NCBI GenBank assembly: GCA_031278145.1
Contig: JAITLA010000005.1
Span: forward strand, 1-6,318
DNA length: 6,318 nucleotides
Direction of reading: 5' to 3'
From: Eubacteriales Family XIII. Incertae Sedis bacterium
GTDB lineage: Bacteria; Bacillota_A; Clostridia; Peptostreptococcales; Anaerovoracaceae
In this document: positions 5,590-6,318 of the stretch, in pieces
Layout: each line of letters opens with the position of its first letter
How positions within the stretch are numbered: the first letter of the stretch is position 1
Translations under genes and position numbers: made by a program
Notes under the pieces: generated by a model
Told to the model about the DNA's origin: nothing
Database searches by the model: none
What the model saw: the letters and a program-made list of their open reading frames with translations, nothing else

Positions 5590-5700
5590 TTTTTCCGTCG
5601 GGCTTTGTCGCCGCTCGCGTGGGGCTCGCTTACGTGCTCTCGCACGCGCGCTTCACTCCTCGCTCGCGCTTCGCGCCGGCCGAAAAAAATCCTGCGCAAT
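5590..5700 (-). repeat. 111-bp structured direct repeat, second copy
   Basis: This is the second unit of the tandem pair, separated from the first by 9 bases (5581-5589). Three of the four differences are clustered at 5619-5621, in a part of the unit that looks unpaired. The fourth (5683, against 5563) turns a C-G pair of the terminal stem into a U-G wobble on the minus strand, so pairing is kept. Its 3' arm, CGGAAAAA, can also pair with the 5' arm of the other copy across the spacer, allowing two alternative folds. The stretch 5701-5800 holds no gene I can support. Confidence 0.9.
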
Positions 5701-5805
5701 CTTGTCGTTATCTGCTCTCGGGCGTTCGCGGCAGGCTTGCTTTCTCGCGCGGACGAGCGCCGCGCGTATCCCCGCCGGAGGATCGCCCATAATAACGCAG
5801 ATGTC

Positions 5806-5834
5806 AGTCTATCACATCTTTTGCGACATTTCAA
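5806..5834 (-). promoter_or_regulatory. Likely promoter of rplS
   Basis: On the minus strand TTGAAA (5834-5829) is followed by a 17-base spacer and TAGACT (5811-5806), with TGA just before it as an extended -10. Transcription would start near 5799 and give a leader of about 350 bases that contains both 111-bp repeats. The -10 is only a 4 of 6 match, but no better promoter is seen nearer the gene, where the sequence is GC-rich repeat. Confidence 0.6.
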
Positions 5835-5912
5835 GTGGATTTGCGATTTTTCGTTTATATGTGGAGATTGCACGTTACAGTTCAGACCTCTTGCAAAAGC
5901 CGACTATTACGG

Positions 5913-6056
5913 TCAACTCCCGGAATTTTGGGACGTAGAAACCGCCTTTCGTAAGATCGGCGGTTTCTGCTTTTTAACTCTGCGGATCAGAGTCGCTATG
6001 GCTATCAGAACCAATGTGTACGCGAAAAGTCCGCCATACGTCACGAGTTCGAGCAT
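5913..6056 (-). CDS. Small one-helix membrane protein, holin-like/type I toxin-like, 47 aa
   Basis: The 47-residue product starts MLELVTYGGLFAYTLVLIAI and has one hydrophobic segment (about 8-24), followed at once by a strongly basic stretch, RRVKKQK (25-31), and a polar tail. This layout, with a VTY-x-x-LF motif before the helix, resembles the short putative holin-like toxins and the TxpA/BsrG peptides of Bacillota, which insert in the membrane and are held in check by antisense RNAs. A consensus -35 promoter lies about 80 bases upstream. The start is the ATG at 6056; the binding site is poor (GTGGTG close to the ATG), and a hairpin at 6068-6092 sits just upstream. Low translation is usual for such toxins. 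An opposite-strand terminator overlaps its 3' codons. Function is inferred from shape and context only; a GTG at 6044 is an alternative start. Confidence 0.6.
   Translation of the reverse strand: MLELVTYGGLFAYTLVLIAIATLIRRVKKQKPPILRKAVSTSQNSGS
5937..5975 (+). terminator. Plus-strand intrinsic terminator inside the 3' end of the small ORF
   Basis: AGAAACCGCC (5937-5946) pairs perfectly with GGCGGTTTCT (5959-5968) around a 12-base loop. On the plus strand GC and five T follow (5971-5975). On the minus strand no T-run follows, so it should end transcripts moving left to right. No plus-strand protein gene exists in the window, so the natural reading is a short antisense RNA converging on the small membrane protein gene. 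A weak promoter candidate for it is TTCAGA (5881-5886), 18 bases, TATTAC (5905-5910), giving an RNA of about 60 bases. I found no strong plus-strand promoter. Confidence 0.8.
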
Positions 6057-6067
6057 AGCACCACATC

Positions 6068-6092
6068 TTTTCACGCTCGATTTGAGCGAAAA
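6068..6092 (-). other. Leader hairpin just before the small membrane protein ORF
   Basis: CGCTC (6074-6078) pairs with GAGCG (6084-6088) around a 5-base loop. TTTT (6068-6071) and AAAA (6089-6092) can extend the stem past a 2-base bulge. On the minus-strand transcript the hairpin ends about 11 bases before the ATG at 6056, next to the weak ribosome binding site. It could limit translation, as leader structures do for many type I toxins. No T-run follows that would make it a terminator on the minus strand. Confidence 0.5.
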
Positions 6093-6138
6093 CGGACGGG
6101 GGAGCGGATCCGCCAAACGGCATACCCTTTTGCTTCTT

Positions 6139-6167
6139 TTAGTATATGGATTGAAGATCCGTGTCAA
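6139..6167 (-). promoter_or_regulatory. Promoter of the small membrane protein gene
   Basis: The -35 is a perfect TTGACA on the minus strand (6167-6162). Two -10 readings overlap: TACTAA (6144-6139) at a 17-base spacer, or TATACT (6146-6141) at 15 bases. Transcription would begin near 6132, giving a leader of about 75 bases that contains the hairpin at 6068-6092. The region upstream (6168-6200) is AT-rich and may act as an UP-like element. Confidence 0.65.
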
Positions 6168-6265
6168 CAATTTATTTGAAATACTTAAATTATTATTCGA
6201 TTTTGGCTCCGTCCAACATTCGGCTTCGCCTCATTCCTCCGTTCGCCCGAGGCTCACTTCGCTGT

Positions 6266-6302
6266 CCTGTTTTACACTGCGGCTAAAGCCGCGTAAAACA
6301 GG
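6266..6302. repeat. Strong hairpin in a GC-rich intergenic element at the window edge
   Basis: CCTGTTTTAC (6266-6275) pairs with GTAAAACAGG (6293-6302), and inside it GCGGCT (6279-6284) pairs with AGCCGC (6287-6292), with a 3-base bulge on one side. That gives 16 pairs and a very short loop. The flank at 6205-6265 has the same style as the 111-bp repeats (CGGCTTCGCC, GAGGCTCACTTCGC and similar) and no supportable gene. The outer sequences ATTTTGG (6200-6206) and CAAAATT (6303-6309) suggest a further loose inverted pairing, so the element may span about 6200-6312. It could be a miniature or REP-type element; the window ends too soon to tell. Confidence 0.65.
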
Positions 6303-6318
6303 CAAAATTGAAGCGCCA

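Noticed and set aside
5470..5700. CRISPR array
   Set aside because: There are only two units of 111 bp separated by 9 bases; repeat and spacer sizes do not fit and there are no cas genes.
5653..5790. A 45-codon minus-strand ORF starting MGDPPAG that ends inside the second repeat
   Set aside because: It has no ribosome binding site, would start about 9 bases after the predicted transcription start, and its end is repeat sequence.
5447..5938. Plus- and minus-strand frames through the 111-bp repeats (for example [13 protein letters not shown] repeated)
   Set aside because: They read through tandem non-coding repeats, lack ribosome binding sites, and owe their openness to the GC-rich repeat. 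The residues repeat only because the DNA does.
6057..6170. A 38-residue extension of the small membrane protein from a TTG
   Set aside because: The TTG lies inside the -35 box of its own promoter, and the extension crosses the leader hairpin.

Overview
The window reads as a chromosomal segment of a Bacillota (Firmicutes) bacterium, most likely a clostridial lineage of moderately high GC. The evidence is the rplS, rbgA (ylqF), rnhB gene order, strong AGGAGG-type ribosome binding sites, and sigma-A-like promoters with 17-base spacers. Every convincing protein gene is on the minus strand, so transcription runs from right to left in these coordinates.

Right part (about 5450-6318): no housekeeping gene. 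The far right holds a strong hairpin in a GC-rich intergenic element that the window edge cuts. Next comes a 47-residue one-helix membrane protein (5913-6056) that resembles the small holin-like/TxpA-BsrG type toxins, with its own TTGACA promoter. A textbook terminator that works only on the opposite (plus) strand lies over its 3' coding end, as expected if a convergent antisense RNA is made there. A promoter for rplS follows (5806-5834), then a long leader of about 350 bases filled by two nearly identical 111-bp repeats.

Centre (3379-5447): the conserved ribosome/replication block. It holds rplS (ribosomal protein L19) with its own strong terminator, then rbgA (circularly permuted GTPase of 50S assembly), then rnhB (RNase HII) 15 bases downstream of rbgA. 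The lepB gene often found between rplS and rbgA is absent.

Left part (1-3378): an accessory-looking pair. One gene encodes a 621-residue protein with two AAA+ modules of the CbbX/SpoVK type; the first module is degenerate (no Walker A) and the second intact. Its promoter carries two TTTGTACA repeats 20 bases apart. The other is an AT-rich gene for a 233-residue protein resembling the uracil-DNA glycosylase superfamily, with a near-consensus promoter. Beyond it are a possible terminator, what may be a decayed coding remnant, and a REP-like GGGGACGGTT hairpin.

The points most worth follow-up are the candidate type I toxin-antitoxin locus upstream of rplS, the half-degenerate tandem AAA+ protein, and the structured tandem repeats in the rplS leader. 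All database-style assignments are from memory of family motifs; no search was run.
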